Below, in pieces: positions 26,301 through 37,815 of a stretch of DNA of 64,000 nucleotides. The notes beneath the pieces are model-generated. The model had not been told where the DNA came from. It saw nothing but the letters and a program-made list of their open reading frames with translations, and searched no databases. The DNA comes from Ziziphus jujuba (Eukaryota; Streptophyta; Magnoliopsida; Rosales; Rhamnaceae): NCBI RefSeq assembly GCF_031755915.1, contig NC_083384.1:26516001-26580000 (forward strand). Reading direction: 5' to 3'. Numbering within the stretch: position 1 is the stretch's first letter; each line of letters begins with the position of its first letter. The position numbers were made by a program, and so were the translations under genes.

Positions 26301-26380
26301 ACATTTCGACCAGCCACCAAACCGAAAAGACAAAACACCAATACATAATTTTCCCCTAATTTGTGTGTTTCGCTTCTCAT
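17382..26380 (-). CDS. HAP2: gamete fusogen HAP2 / GENERATIVE CELL SPECIFIC 1
   Basis: Eighteen exons on the - strand, in phase throughout: 26380-26180, 25762-25619, 25447-25359, 25145-25106, 24555-24498, 24403-24343, 23633-23555, 22810-22676, 21819-21625, 21013-20933, 20849-20749, 20202-20085, 19888-19856, 19776-19683, 19604-19516, 18260-18145, 17906-17806, 17713-17382. They encode 688 residues, near the 705 of Arabidopsis HAP2. A signal-peptide-like hydrophobic stretch lies near residues 11-24, followed by [16 protein letters not shown] sequence (here [12 protein letters not shown]). The cysteine-rich [10 protein letters not shown] and the family hallmark [20 protein letters not shown] (from residue 283) are present, then [16 protein letters not shown], a single membrane span (about 558-586) and a basic, histidine-rich tail (587-688). 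HAP2 is the sperm-side class II fusogen that merges plasma membranes at fertilisation. No stop or frameshift was found. The ATG at 26380 is the first before the signal peptide. Confidence 0.95.
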
Positions 26381-27109
26381 TTTTTTTCTTTTTTTTTTTT
26401 TCCAATCGCTTTCTCTTTCAAATCTTTCTCGGCAAAAAATCTGTGTTTCTGATCCTGCTACTAACTGAATTTGAGAGAGAGATTAGAGAAGCTGAAGAAA
26501 GTTTGGTTTTTTTTTTTTGGCGGGGTAAAGTCAGTTTTAAAAACCGTTTTTTCCCCATTCTTTTTCAAAATTTATTTATTTTCTCTATTAACCGTTGTGA
26601 TTATAAGTCTTTTCAATTATTATTATTATTATTTTAGCTTAAACATAGAATTTCCCTACGACTGTAAATAAAATAAAATTAGTTTTTTTTTTCTAAAGCA
26701 AGTTACATAAAATTATTTATGGTTAATTTTGATTTAATTAGTTTATATATATATATAATATTAGATTTTGTAAATTTTTTTAAGAAAAAAAATAATATTC
26801 ATCACAATTTTTAAAGTATTATTAAAAATTTATTATTAAAATTATAAAATAAAAAACCATAAAATTAAATATTTAAATTAAAATATCATTTTATCATTGA
26901 TAATAATAAATAATAGAAAATTATTTTTTACAATTTCAGTCATACTTCTTGAAAAATAATATTTTATGAGAAAAAAAAAATCTCAAAGAAAAAAGGTAAT
27001 GGAACGTGAAGAAAACTTAAATCCATACAAGTAATATCTAAGGTAACAACGTTCCATTTAATCCTAATGGAAGAAAGTCTTAAGGCATTTGTTCAAAAAA
27101 CACCCCTCC
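26381..27109. other. HAP2 upstream region and AT-rich spacer
   Basis: The 250 bp before the HAP2 start codon are T-rich on the + strand (A-rich on the coding strand) and should hold the HAP2 leader and core promoter. No clear TATA box was identified. The rest, up to about 27000, is very AT-rich. Viral-like sequence starts near 27110. Confidence 0.4.
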
Positions 27110-28080
27110 TGGCTTTAACCCTGTAGTCCTTAAAGATATCCAAATCTTCGCCAGAGCACATTTGTTTCCATATCTGGCCAAAATTATGCAATGAAATAAG
27201 ATGATGAATATTGTTTTGGATCCTCTTGTTGTTCTTTCTTCCATACAGTCTTCAACCCAAGTTGTATATCATGCCTTTGTTTTTCAAACCTTTAGAACTT
27301 CTAGAATATATAGAAGATAACTCCAAGGCTAATTCTCTCATATGGACCTTTCTTGATTAGTTCAATCCTATATCATGGTGGAAACATGAAGCCTTAAGAA
27401 TTATTAGACAAAACAACTTATGGAAAATGACTTTTGAGTAGGCAAAACAAGTCACTTCCATCTTCATGGTTAAAAGGCCATATCTCTACAATGCTAATGC
27501 TATTTTGTTTTGGATTCAAAACACAACATTTGAGTGAATGATAATCTTTGAGGCCCTATCTCCAAATGTTAAGTTAGAACTGGTCAAACATATATTAAGT
27601 CTGAATAATTATGATCCTCTAAAAGGGGACATAATTATTACATCGACGGGAGATCTCCGTGATGAGATGCTGCTCCAAGAATCCCTAGATAAATCCTTTA
27701 GCCAATATACAAACTCGAAGCTATGGAAATTCCCATGGAAAAAGATCTCTTACATCAGCTCTAGGATGCCCAAGATCCTCTTAAGATGTCCTAAAGACAC
27801 TTGGATTGGAAGACTCCATAGATCCAAAGATTGAATATCTCATGAAGCAGCAGGACATAGAAAAGAGGAACCCATTAATCCTTGGCGGAAACACGTAATT
27901 GGATAGGAGATTACATCAGTTTTAGGATGCCCAAGATCCCATTAAGATGCAGATGTACTAAAGACATTTAGATTGGGGGTCTCATAGATCTAGAGATTGA
28001 ATATCTCATGAAGCAGTAGGACCTAGAAAAGAGGAACCCACTAATACTTGGTGGAAACATGTAATTGGATAGGAGATTGA
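27110..28080 (+). pseudogene. pararetrovirus polyprotein 3'-end remnant
   Basis: Protein-like sequence broken by several stops; the longest surviving frame is 27538-27834 (98 codons). Its place just before the viral promoter region and its resemblance to the region after RNase H in florendovirus-type polyproteins support the call. The last 330 bp are a two-unit tandem duplication. Assignment rests on position and remembered family pattern. Confidence 0.5.
27751..28078 (+). repeat. tandem duplication of about 165 bp in viral 3' region
   Basis: Units at 27751-27911 and 27912-28078 both begin TACATCAG and end GTAATTGGATAGGAGAT. They differ by scattered substitutions and a few small indels, so the duplication is old. 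The boundary falls in the terminal part of the broken coding region. Confidence 0.85.
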
Positions 28081-28999
28081 TGACTATGACTATGACTGCT
28101 TTAATCTATCTCAATCCTAAAATAGTTTGTGAAAATGACAGGTTTGGCCCATTTATAAATAATTTTATTTGCTTTGTTAGGTGTGCTTTGTCCTAGTGTG
28201 CTTTTCCATTTGTGCTTTGTAAAAGCAGAATCTTTGGCTTTATTGTGTTTATGAAAAGTAGATTCCTGCTTATCCTTTCTTTCTTTATTAGTTGTAAAGG
28301 TAGCCACATCTACCTCTGTGTGTCAAGATTCTCTCTCATTCACCTATATAAAGAGAAGAGTTTTCAATTTATAAGCAAGTAGTTTGTAAAACAAGATCTT
28401 ATCTTATTATAGTAAGAGTGTTTTGATAAATGGTTTTCTGAGTTCTTTCTTTCTTCCTGAAAACCGATATCTTCTTTATGTGATCAAATATGCTCTGAAT
28501 GTTAGTATGCTTTAGACTTGCCCTTTGAGGATCTTATCAATCAAAAAACATGAGATGCTTTTATTGATCCAATCAATGCTTTTATTGATCCAGTCATTCT
28601 TTCTAAGGGAATTATGGTTAGACTCTATGAATTGGGTAAGGAGACCAAAGATAGAGTGTCTCTACCAAATGATTGTAATAGTTCTGTCTATGATTCCTTG
28701 TTAAAGCTCTTTCGGTACAAAAGCCTAGTTAATTATTTAGTTTTTCTAGTTGAGCTATTTGAGATCATAAATAGGTGATGACAAGTAAGGAAGAAAACTT
28801 TTTTTAACATGGAAACCCTATCTCTTGAACCCCATTGAATCTCTTATTCTCTTTCTTTACCCCGTATTAAATCTGAGAAAATAGATCATCTTGTACAATA
28901 TCAGCATGATCCTGGATCCCTACCTACTCATCTTCCATTACTTGATCCTTACCAAGTCTTTCAAAATGATCTTTTGGGTTTAAGGGCATTAAGACCCTC
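28081..28999 (+). promoter_or_regulatory. pararetrovirus intergenic region and leader
   Basis: This roughly 0.9-kb stretch without a long frame separates the polyprotein end from the movement-protein remnant, where the viral promoter and leader belong. TATATAAAG at 28345-28353 is a strong TATA box followed by a purine-rich start region, as in caulimovirid promoters. Repeated TGACTATGAC elements lie upstream near 28083-28099. No clear initiator-tRNA primer site was found. It points toward the movement protein and the downstream tandem array. Confidence 0.5.
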
Positions 29000-29814
29000 A
29001 TGAAGTCTAGTTCTCCTGTAGTCAAAGAATATGTCCAATCTTGTAAGATAGAGAGTTGTCTGATCCCTGTGACATCTCAGGAACAACACATAGACCTCAC
29101 TATATCGTCTTCTTTAATTAACAACTGGTTAAGTGTAAAGTATACCCACATCCACTTTGGAGCAATTAGAATATTTCTATCTCTCCATGGCAGGTATGGT
29201 TTATCTATCACTGCAAGAATGGCTTTATTAAGCCATACATTTGTTCAATACAAGCATGTTGTAATCGGAATAGTTCTTACCACTCTGAATGCTAGAAGCA
29301 TTATTCTCAATTTCAGTGTTCCAATTAAAGAGCTTAATCTTTTGAATCTTCTGAAGACCAATTACAACTCCATGGTGCAGAATAAATTGCTGGTGCTTTT
29401 GATACTACACCTCATTATCAGCTGGCATATCGATTGCAGAACCATGTGTTAAATCTGCAAATTCAAGGTTTATTTGCTAATCTTGTTTTCATAAACATAG
29501 AAACAAATACAAAAGGAGTATCTATATTTCAATTCCCTAGGCAGATTCCCAGAGAAAAATTAGAGAAGATAATTCCGCTAAAATAGATAATGAACTATGA
29601 GAGACTACAACAACAATCCAAACAGTCTCGACCATTAGTCTCTACTAATCCAACATTCTTGAGAAAAGAAGATGGATTTATAGAAACCACATTCTTGCAA
29701 CCAAACATCTCTTCCTCATCAAAAAGGTTTTTCCAAGCAATGATGATATTTGTACATAACATAAAATATCATGGTGAATCATCTTATGACCAAATCTCCG
29801 TCCAGCACTTTTAA
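29000..29814 (+). pseudogene. caulimovirid movement-protein remnant
   Basis: The frame at 29000-29452 (150 codons) matches the core of caulimovirid 30K-superfamily movement proteins, which modify plasmodesmata for cell-to-cell spread. The pattern continues in another frame to about 29580, so a frameshift lies near 29450, and a third open piece runs 29590-29814. The frame changes and stops mean no functional protein. Confidence 0.7.
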
Positions 29815-32060
29815 CCAAATGAAATTAAACTCCATGTTAGCAACATTAATGGACATTTCATATAGGATTGCTACCCTTTTATATGTGAAATTGGATGTGA
29901 TTATGATCTAGACTATTTTTCTGATAAAGAGATCACATTAAGAGCCTGCGAAAAGAAGAAGAAACATGTACCTAAATGCAAGCCTTATAAGCATTGTCAT
30001 GAACATGATGATGATCATCACTCTGATCATAAAAGATAAGGTAAAAGACAGGATTGGATAAGTTTACATCAATCTTTAAAATCCCTTGAACAATATTCTC
30101 CTATAGAAACATTAGAGTTACTTAGTAGTCTTAATACCAAGCATCATAATATTATGTAGGATTCAGTCAAAGGCAGTTATCCTTCTAAAGAGAGATGAAG
30201 AGGTAATTATCACAAACCTTTATTCATCTACAAAAAAGAATTAGGGATTATTCACAATGAGAAAAAGGAGATATCTAAAGCAAAAGAGTATATGATGTTC
30301 TCTCCAACATCATATGATGAAGAATTCTCCAACTCAGAAAAGCAAAATCATTCAGGATACAAGGCCCAAGGGACACCTTTCATTTAGTCAAAAGAAAGAA
30401 ATATCCTCAACTCCTATCACGCAAGTAGAAGAACTGCTGAATTGGCAATTGATGAATGCTAGCGCTCAAGACTATGTCTTTGAAAGGTAGCGAATAAGCT
30501 CGATAAGGTTGTAACATAGATGACCCTAATAGATGCTAGATTTTCAAATCTATCTTTGCAAGTTAGATAATTAAAAGATGGACTAGTATCTTTAATCTCA
30601 ACATTAGATCATCAACTAATGCAAATGCTATCACAAAAATATTTGGACTTGAGTTCTTAGAAAAAGATAAAGAAATTAGAGATGTCAATTCTAGATTAAA
30701 ACAGATAGATGGTGATCTCAACAGGCCATAAACCATGCCTTTTAATACTCTATTTCTCTCACCTCCTCAATAAACTCTAGCCACAGATTATTCCATAGTT
30801 TTCAAGATGACACATGAACTTTTCAACAAGGCCTTACCTAGCAAGTCTTCAAATTCATCTCCTTCTCACAAAAGTACCTTAGAGCCTCCTTCACTATCTA
30901 CGTCTTCTGATCCTCCAAAGACTCTTAGGATTATGAAGCAGAAAGCAAAGAAGAAGATTTTTTTTTGATTCCTCTACGGAGTTCATTGAATCAGAGGAAC
31001 TAGAAGATGATAAGTAAGAAACTAATGATGAGCAGATGGACATCTCCACTTTCTTGATGGCACAATCATCCACCACATACGAACTACCATCATAATAAAT
31101 AGAACCCATGGTTTCTGAGCCTAAAACTAAAGGAGAAAGCAGTTAAGGACAAAAATTCCTTCCCTCTTGTACACATAACAATCTGAAATCTACCACATGA
31201 CATAGTTCATATTTGATGACTTTGATCCATCTTAATGGTAAGAAAGGATGCATGAATTTGGTACTTGAATAGAGAGCCAGATGAATAGACCTGATCTAAA
31301 ACTCATGAATGTACTAGGAGATTCACCTTCAAATTCACTACCAGACTAAGGGAGCAGTTTCAACAACTTGGAGAGTCCAAATAGTTACAACTTCTTCAAG
31401 TCTGTATAGCAATAGAAGTTGTTGGAGCTATATATTTAAAATTCCTAAAGACCACTATCTCCTATCTTTCTAGACCCAAAGAGAATACTTCACGAGTACT
31501 GCTTCTTAAAAACAAAGGACATTAACGCCCATTATAATTGAATGTTAGTCAGATACTATTTGATTAATAAGATAAATGATCCTAATCTAAAGTAGGTCTA
31601 CATCTCATCTCTTCTAGAAGAGCTGCACCCTAAAATATATAAGATCTACATCTCATCTCTTTTAAAAGAACTACACCCTGAAATACATATGTCAATCTTG
31701 GATATTAAATTATCTATGGATTGAATTTTCATAGATCAGATTCATTAGATGGCTTGGAAGCCTTAGATAAATTTTATAAGCAACACCAATACTTTTAGAA
31801 CCTTATGAAGAAGTAGCCACTTTGTAAATTTGTCTATTAAGAGACTTGACTTAGAGATATGTGACTGCAAAACCAATAAACAGAAGCATTTCCAAAATTA
31901 GCCTAAAAAGAAAAAAATATGGAAAGAAGAAAAAGTTCAGGTATTTCAGGAAAAAAAAAATAAAGCAAGCACATTAATAAAAAAATGGACAAGTGCTACC
32001 TCTATGGATGAAAAGGACATTATACAAGGTGATGTCCCATGAAGTAAAGAAAGACAATCA
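29815..32060 (+). pseudogene. pararetrovirus coat-protein region remnant
   Basis: A degraded region between movement protein and protease. An acidic, serine-rich part lies around 30800-31010. The conserved coat core is recognisable at about 31440-31700, and a degenerate CCHC zinc knuckle with an internal stop sits near 31985-32040. A 50-bp stretch of the core is tandemly duplicated (about 31600-31690). Many stops and frame changes are present. Confidence 0.6.
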
Positions 32061-32861
32061 AGCTTCTACAACAATTACAAATTGATAGTCTAGGATTTGA
32101 GACAAAAGATGTTGATATTGAATCAATCTTCGTAGAGAAAAACCAAGAAGATGAAGAGACAATCTTTGCTTTACTAATAAAAGATAGTAGCAGTGAAGAA
32201 GATTGGTATGAATCTTTCATGGTTATCAATCAACAGGCTCTTCAAGTATCCACACAGCAAGTACAACATATTTATAAAGTAGAAGAATTCTAGTGCTCAA
32301 TGTTCCAATACAAATTCTTACTATACTAGTGCCTAGAAGAGCATAATGAATCGTGAAAATCTCCTAAAAGAATATTGGATCCCACATGAAGAATGTTTCA
32401 AAATGATGATAAACTATTTTGAATAGAATGGATTACAAAGGAGCTAATTGGAATCAAATTCTTTCTTGACTGGATAGTTTGGATGAAAGTTTTAGGAAGC
32501 AAACTTCCTAATAAAGATATTCTCATTGGAATGGATAAATATCAGAATGCTTCCTTAGGGAATCAAGCTGCACAATTTGTTCAAAGCTTTCATCCTTCCT
32601 AAGCTTTATGCTCTGTGACAAGAAATGTCCCTAGGTTATAGAGATTTATAGAACAAGTTTCATTCTTTATGTACAGATAGTCACGAATCTTTCCAGCATG
32701 ATCATCCTTATGAGAAAATGAGTAGTTTTTTGTTAGGTTACCCTTCAAGCTCAGTGAAAACAACCCTACCAGAGTAACACACTTAGGGATGATCCTAAAT
32801 GATCTTGATATGCAAGAGAAGAATACACAACATTACACAACAAGGGGTAATTGAGCCAACC
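32061..32861 (+). pseudogene. pararetrovirus protease region and RT start, truncated
   Basis: Behind the zinc knuckle comes an acidic linker (open roughly 32090-32290), then a broken protease-region sequence, then sequence like the first residues of caulimovirid RT at about 32700-32861, where viral similarity ends abruptly. The catalytic aspartic-protease and RT motifs are not intact here. The break coincides with the first unit of the tandem array. Confidence 0.5.
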
Positions 32862-33672
32862 TAATATCTTTTTTTGCTCGTACAATATAAAAATGTAAAA
32901 GCATAATTTTGTCTGTGACAAACCAATTGACTTACAAATGAAAAAAACTAACCCAATATGGTTACTGTTATTTCTCCAAATTTCGCACAACTTTTTGGAG
33001 GTACTATGGAGTTTAACAATGGCACTCATTATTTGAATCAATTTCTTCTCTCTCAAATGAAAGATACAATTAAAGATAATTTCTTCTTGCCCAGGGTTAG
33101 AGTAGCTTCTTCTTTAAAGAAATATTTGAAAAGGGTTTCTTGTATGGGTAAAACCTTTATTACTGGGTTTAATTTCCTTTTTATTTTTTATTTTTTTCAT
33201 TTTGTATGAATTTATCAATTTTATTTTATTTTATTTTTGGCGAAAAACTATAGAGGACTTGTTGGCTTTGGATGGGCCATCCTTACTATTTCCATAGGAT
33301 AGAGTAGCATATTTAATCATAATGGGAGCACTTCGCTGGATATGAAAGAACCTAATAAGGCCTTGAAGATATTCATGGAACCATATCATTTATGCAAACC
33401 AAATTTTAAAATAATGGTGTCTCCTAACTACTCATTTATTTACTTGCATGTTATTTTATCTATTTCCGTTGATAACTGTTCATCCTTAATTAGATATCTA
33501 GTACATTCAAATTCATGTTTTTTGGTTGGAAAATTGGTGATAGTAAAGCAAAGCTACAACATTATGCTAGGGTTAGGATATACTGTGAGGACTTATACTC
33601 TCCCAAATTTAATGAAAAATTATTTTCCATTCAAGCACTTTAAATTGCTTTGTGTCTGTTGTAAATTTGTTT

Positions 33673-33710
<38 letters not shown>

Positions 33711-33894
33711 TGACTAAGAAACTTATCTTTGCAACATGAGTATCTTTGGCACTTTTTCTTTACTTGAAGACTAATTTTTACAATATAATTTGTAAGTAGC
33801 TTTTTCTCTTCTTTTTACTTTCTATTGCTTTGCACCCTTATTCTTTATTTATTTATTATATACTAGGAGTTTTATTATGGACTCATAAAATATC
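32862..33894 (+). repeat. array unit 1 (twice deleted)
   Basis: First unit, directly after the viral break. It lacks the gag N-terminal part and about 60 bp after YLKR, leaving a fused frame at 32958-33209 (about 84 codons). The second open stretch runs 33342-33713 and has lost 6 bp in frame. The (AT)n tract is at 33679-33707. Confidence 0.85.
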
Positions 33895-35179
33895 TAATAT
33901 ATTTTTTTGCTGGAACAATATAAAAATGTAAAAGTATAACTTTATATATGACAAACAAATTGAATTACTAGTGAAAAAAACTCACCCAATATAACTACTA
34001 TTATTTCTTTGAATTTCACATTCTACCTCTCTGTTCTCATTCTTTCCATTTCCAAACATGCTTATTTTCATTCTTGCTCTATTATATTTCCTTTGAAAAA
34101 TGTCCCAATGAAACTCTAGAAATCCTTATGACATTCTGCTCTTTTCAAAGTTGAAAGGGAAATAAAATTATGCTCAATGGGTTTTTTTGATTTTACTATA
34201 TGTTAGGAATGAGGATTTTATACACTATCTTTTTAGAGATACAATGGACTTCAATGATGACACCCATTATTTGAATCAATTTTTTCTCTCTCAAATGAGA
34301 GGTGTAATTGAAGGTAGTGTCTTCTTACCCAGGGTTAGATTGGTTTCTTTTTTGTAGAAATATTTGAAAGGTTTATTACAACCATTGCAGTATACATAAT
34401 TGTTCTATATAAGATTTTATTTATTTATTTATTTTTACTCTCTTCTTATATGGGTAAAACTCTTATAATTGGGTTTAAATTTTTTCATTTTGTATGAATA
34501 TATTACTTTATATTATTTCATTTTGGGTGAAAAACTATAGAGAACTTGTTGACCTTGGATGGGTTGTTCTTACTGTTTCTACAGAATAGAGTAACATAAC
34601 TTATCATAATGGAAAACACTCTACTGGATATGAAAAAACCTAATAGGAATTTGAAGATATTATCAGAAGCACATCAGTTATGCAAACCAAATTTTAAAAT
34701 GATGGTGTTGATGTATCCTAACTACTAACTTACTTACTTGTATTTATTTCAATGGATCTCATTTTATCCTTAATTAGATATTTAATACACTTAAAATTCA
34801 TTTGTTATGGTTGGAAAATGGTGATACTAAAGCAGTGCTACAACATTGTGATAGGGTTAGGATATACTGTGAGGATTTATGCCTCCCCAAATTCAACAAA
34901 AAAAATATTTTTCATTTTAGCACTTTAAATTGTTTTGTATCTTTTATAATATTTGTTATGATATATATTTTTATATATTTATTTTTTAAAAAAAATTGAC
35001 TAAGAAACTTGCATTTGCAGAATGAGTATCTTTGGCAAGTTTTCCTTAGTTGAAAATTTGTTTACGACAATACTATTTGTAAGTAGCTTTTCCTCTTCTT
35101 TCTACTTTCCATTGCATTGCACCTTTATTCTTTTTTTGTTTATTATATGCTATGAGTTTTGTCATGGACTCATAAAATA
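33895..35179 (+). repeat. array unit 2
   Basis: Full-length unit. The gag ATG is kept at about 34100. The second stretch is broken by stops. The 58-bp cassette is at 35021-35078, with TTTGCAG before it and GTAAGTAG after it. Confidence 0.85.
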
Positions 35180-36505
35180 TTTTATATATTTTTTTGTTAG
35201 GACAATGCAAAAATGTAAAAAACATAACTTTGTACATGACAAACAAATTGAATTACCAACTGAAAAAAACACTTACCCAATACGGCTACTACTGTCTCTC
35301 CAAAGTTCACACTCTTCCTCTCTATTCCCTTTCCTTCCACTTTTAGGCAATCTTATTTTCATCTTGTTCTATTGAATTCCCTTCAAAAAAATGTCCCAAA
35401 GACACCCCAAATATCCTTCTGAATTTCCTTTTCCTTTAAAGTTGAAGGGGAATGAAAAATATGTTCAATGGGCCTTTTCATTCTTATGTATGTTAGAAAG
35501 GAAGGTTTTACACACTATCTTTTTGAAGGTGTTATGGAGTTCGATGATGCCACTCATTATTTGAATCAATTTCTTCTCTCTGCAATGAGATATGCAATTG
35601 AAGATAGTGTCTTCTTGCCTTGGATTGGACTGGCTTCTTCTTTGTGAAAATATTTGAAAGGAGTTTATTACAACCACTACAGTTTACATAATTGTTTTAT
35701 ATAAGATTTTATTTTTAATTTTATTTTAACTTTCTTTTTGTATGGGTAAAAACTTTATTGTTGGGTTTGATTTCCTTATTTTTTTATTTTTTTATTTTTT
35801 TATTTTTTATTTTTTATGAATTTTATTTAATTTTCTTTTTAGTGAAAAGCTGTAGAGGACTTGTTGGCTTTAGATGGGCTACTCTTACTGTCTCCACAGA
35901 ATAGAGTAGCACATCTTATCATAATGGGAAATACTCTATAGGATATGAAAAAACCCTAATGAGGCCTTGAAAATATTCTTGGAAGCATATCATTTTGTGC
36001 AATCTAAATTTTTAAATGATTGTGTTGATGTATTCTAACTATTAATTTAGTTACTTGCATGTTATTTTATGTGTTTCAATTAATCTTTGTTTATCTTTGA
36101 TTAGATACTGAGTACACTTAAAATTCATTTGTTGTGATTGCAAAATGGGTGACACTAAAGCAAAGCTACAACATTATGACAGGGTTAGGATATACTGTGA
36201 GGATTTATGCTCTCTCAAATTCAACGACAAAATATTTCCCCATTCTAACATTTTAAATTGCTTTGTGTCTTTTATAATATTGATTATATATATATATATA
36301 TATATATTTCTTAAAAAAAAAATTGACAGAGAAACTTACATTTGCAAAATGAGTATCTTTGGCATTTTTTCCTTAGTTGAAGACTTGTTTTCAACAATAT
36401 AATTTGTAAGCAACTTTTTCTCTTCCTTCTACTTCCCATTGCTTTGTACCCTTATTGTTTCTTTGTTTAGTATATGCTAGGAGCTTTGTCATGGACACAT
36501 AAAAT
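35180..36505 (+). repeat. array unit 3
   Basis: Full-length unit. The gag ATG is at about 35391 and the gag fragment is nearly open to about 35650. The (AT)n tract is at about 36284-36307. Confidence 0.85.
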
Positions 36506-37815
36506 ATTTGATATATTTTTTGGCTGGGACAATGTAAAAATGTAAAAACATAACTTTGTTTATTACAAACAAATTGAATTACTAATGAAAAAAAAGTTAC
36601 CTAATATGGCTGCTATTATTTCTCCAAAGTTCACACTCTTCTTTTTTGTTCCATTTCCCTCAATTTTTTGGCAATCATATTTTCATTCTTGCTCTATTGT
36701 ATTTCCCTCAAAAAAATTTCCTAAAGGAACAATAGAAATCCTTTCGAATTTTCTTTCATTTCAAAGTTCAAGGAGAATGAAAACTATGTTCAATGGGCCT
36801 TTTCATTCTTACTATATGTAAAGAAGTAAGGTTTTACACATTATCTTTTGGAGGTACTATAGAGTTCAATAATGACACTTGTTATTTGAATCAATTTCTT
36901 CTCTCTTAAATGAGAGACGTAATGATGATAGTGTTTTATTGCCTTGGATTAGACTGGTTTCTTATTTGTGAAAATATTTGAAAAGGGTTTATTATGATCA
37001 TTGCAATATATATAATTATTTTATATAACATTTTAATTTTACATATTTTTTTGCTCTCTTCTTATATTGGAAAAACCTTTATTGTTGGGTTTGATTTCCT
37101 TTTTTTTTTTCTTTAATTTCATATAAATTTATAATTTTTTTTATTTTACTTTATTTTGGTGAAAAACTGTAGATGACCTGTTGGCCTTGGATGGGCTATT
37201 CTTACTGTCTCCATGGAATAGAGTAACATATCTTATCATAATGAAAAATATTCTGTGGGATATGGAAAAACCTAATAAGGTCTTGAGGATATTCTTAGAA
37301 GTATATCAGTTATGCAAACCAAATTTCAAAATGATGGTGTTGATGTATCCTAACTACTCATTTACTTACATGCATGTTATTTTATTTATTCCAACTGATC
37401 TTTGTTTATCCTTAATTAGATTTTTTGTACACTTAAATTCATTTGTTGTGGTTGGAAAATGGATTATACTAAAGCAGTGCTACAAAATTATGATAGGGTT
37501 GGGATATCCTATGAGAATTTATGCCCTCCCAAATTCAATGAAAAAATATTTCCCATTCTAGCACTTTAAATTATTTTATATTTTTGTAATATTTTTCATT
37601 ACATATATATATATATTTATATTTTTTTAAAAAAAAAATTAACTAAGAAATTTATCGTTGTACAATGAGTATCTTTAAAAAATTTTATTTTAAGCGCTTT
37701 TTTTTGACAATACTATTTATAAGTAGATTTTCATCTTCTTTCTACTTCCTATTGCTTTGCATCCTATTCTTTCTTTGTTTATTATATGCTAGGAATTCTA
37801 TCATGGGCTCATAAA
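36506..37815 (+). repeat. array unit 4
   Basis: Full-length unit; the gag start codon is lost. The second stretch is open for 126 codons (37181-37561). Confidence 0.85.

Larger units (their letters stand above)
27110..32861 (+). mobile_element. degenerate endogenous pararetrovirus (Caulimoviridae), truncated
   Basis: In order, the segment holds a remnant of the polyprotein C-terminal end, a non-coding region with a TATA box, a movement-protein remnant, a coat-protein remnant with a degenerate zinc knuckle, a protease-region remnant and the beginning of reverse transcriptase. This order is a circular viral genome opened within RT: the 3' end comes first, then the intergenic region and the 5' part. 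Most of RT and RNase H are absent. The single-polyprotein order (movement, coat, protease, RT) fits the Petuvirus/florendovirus branch; the genus cannot be fixed by eye. Every domain carries stops and frameshifts, so the copy is dead. The right border abuts the tandem array at about 32861; the left border is approximate. Confidence 0.75.

Noticed and set aside
35465..35677. - strand frames repeated in many array units (also 44157-44351, 48043-48243, 51570-51764)
   Set aside because: They are the antisense of the gag fragment; the + strand reading matches a known family, so these are shadows.
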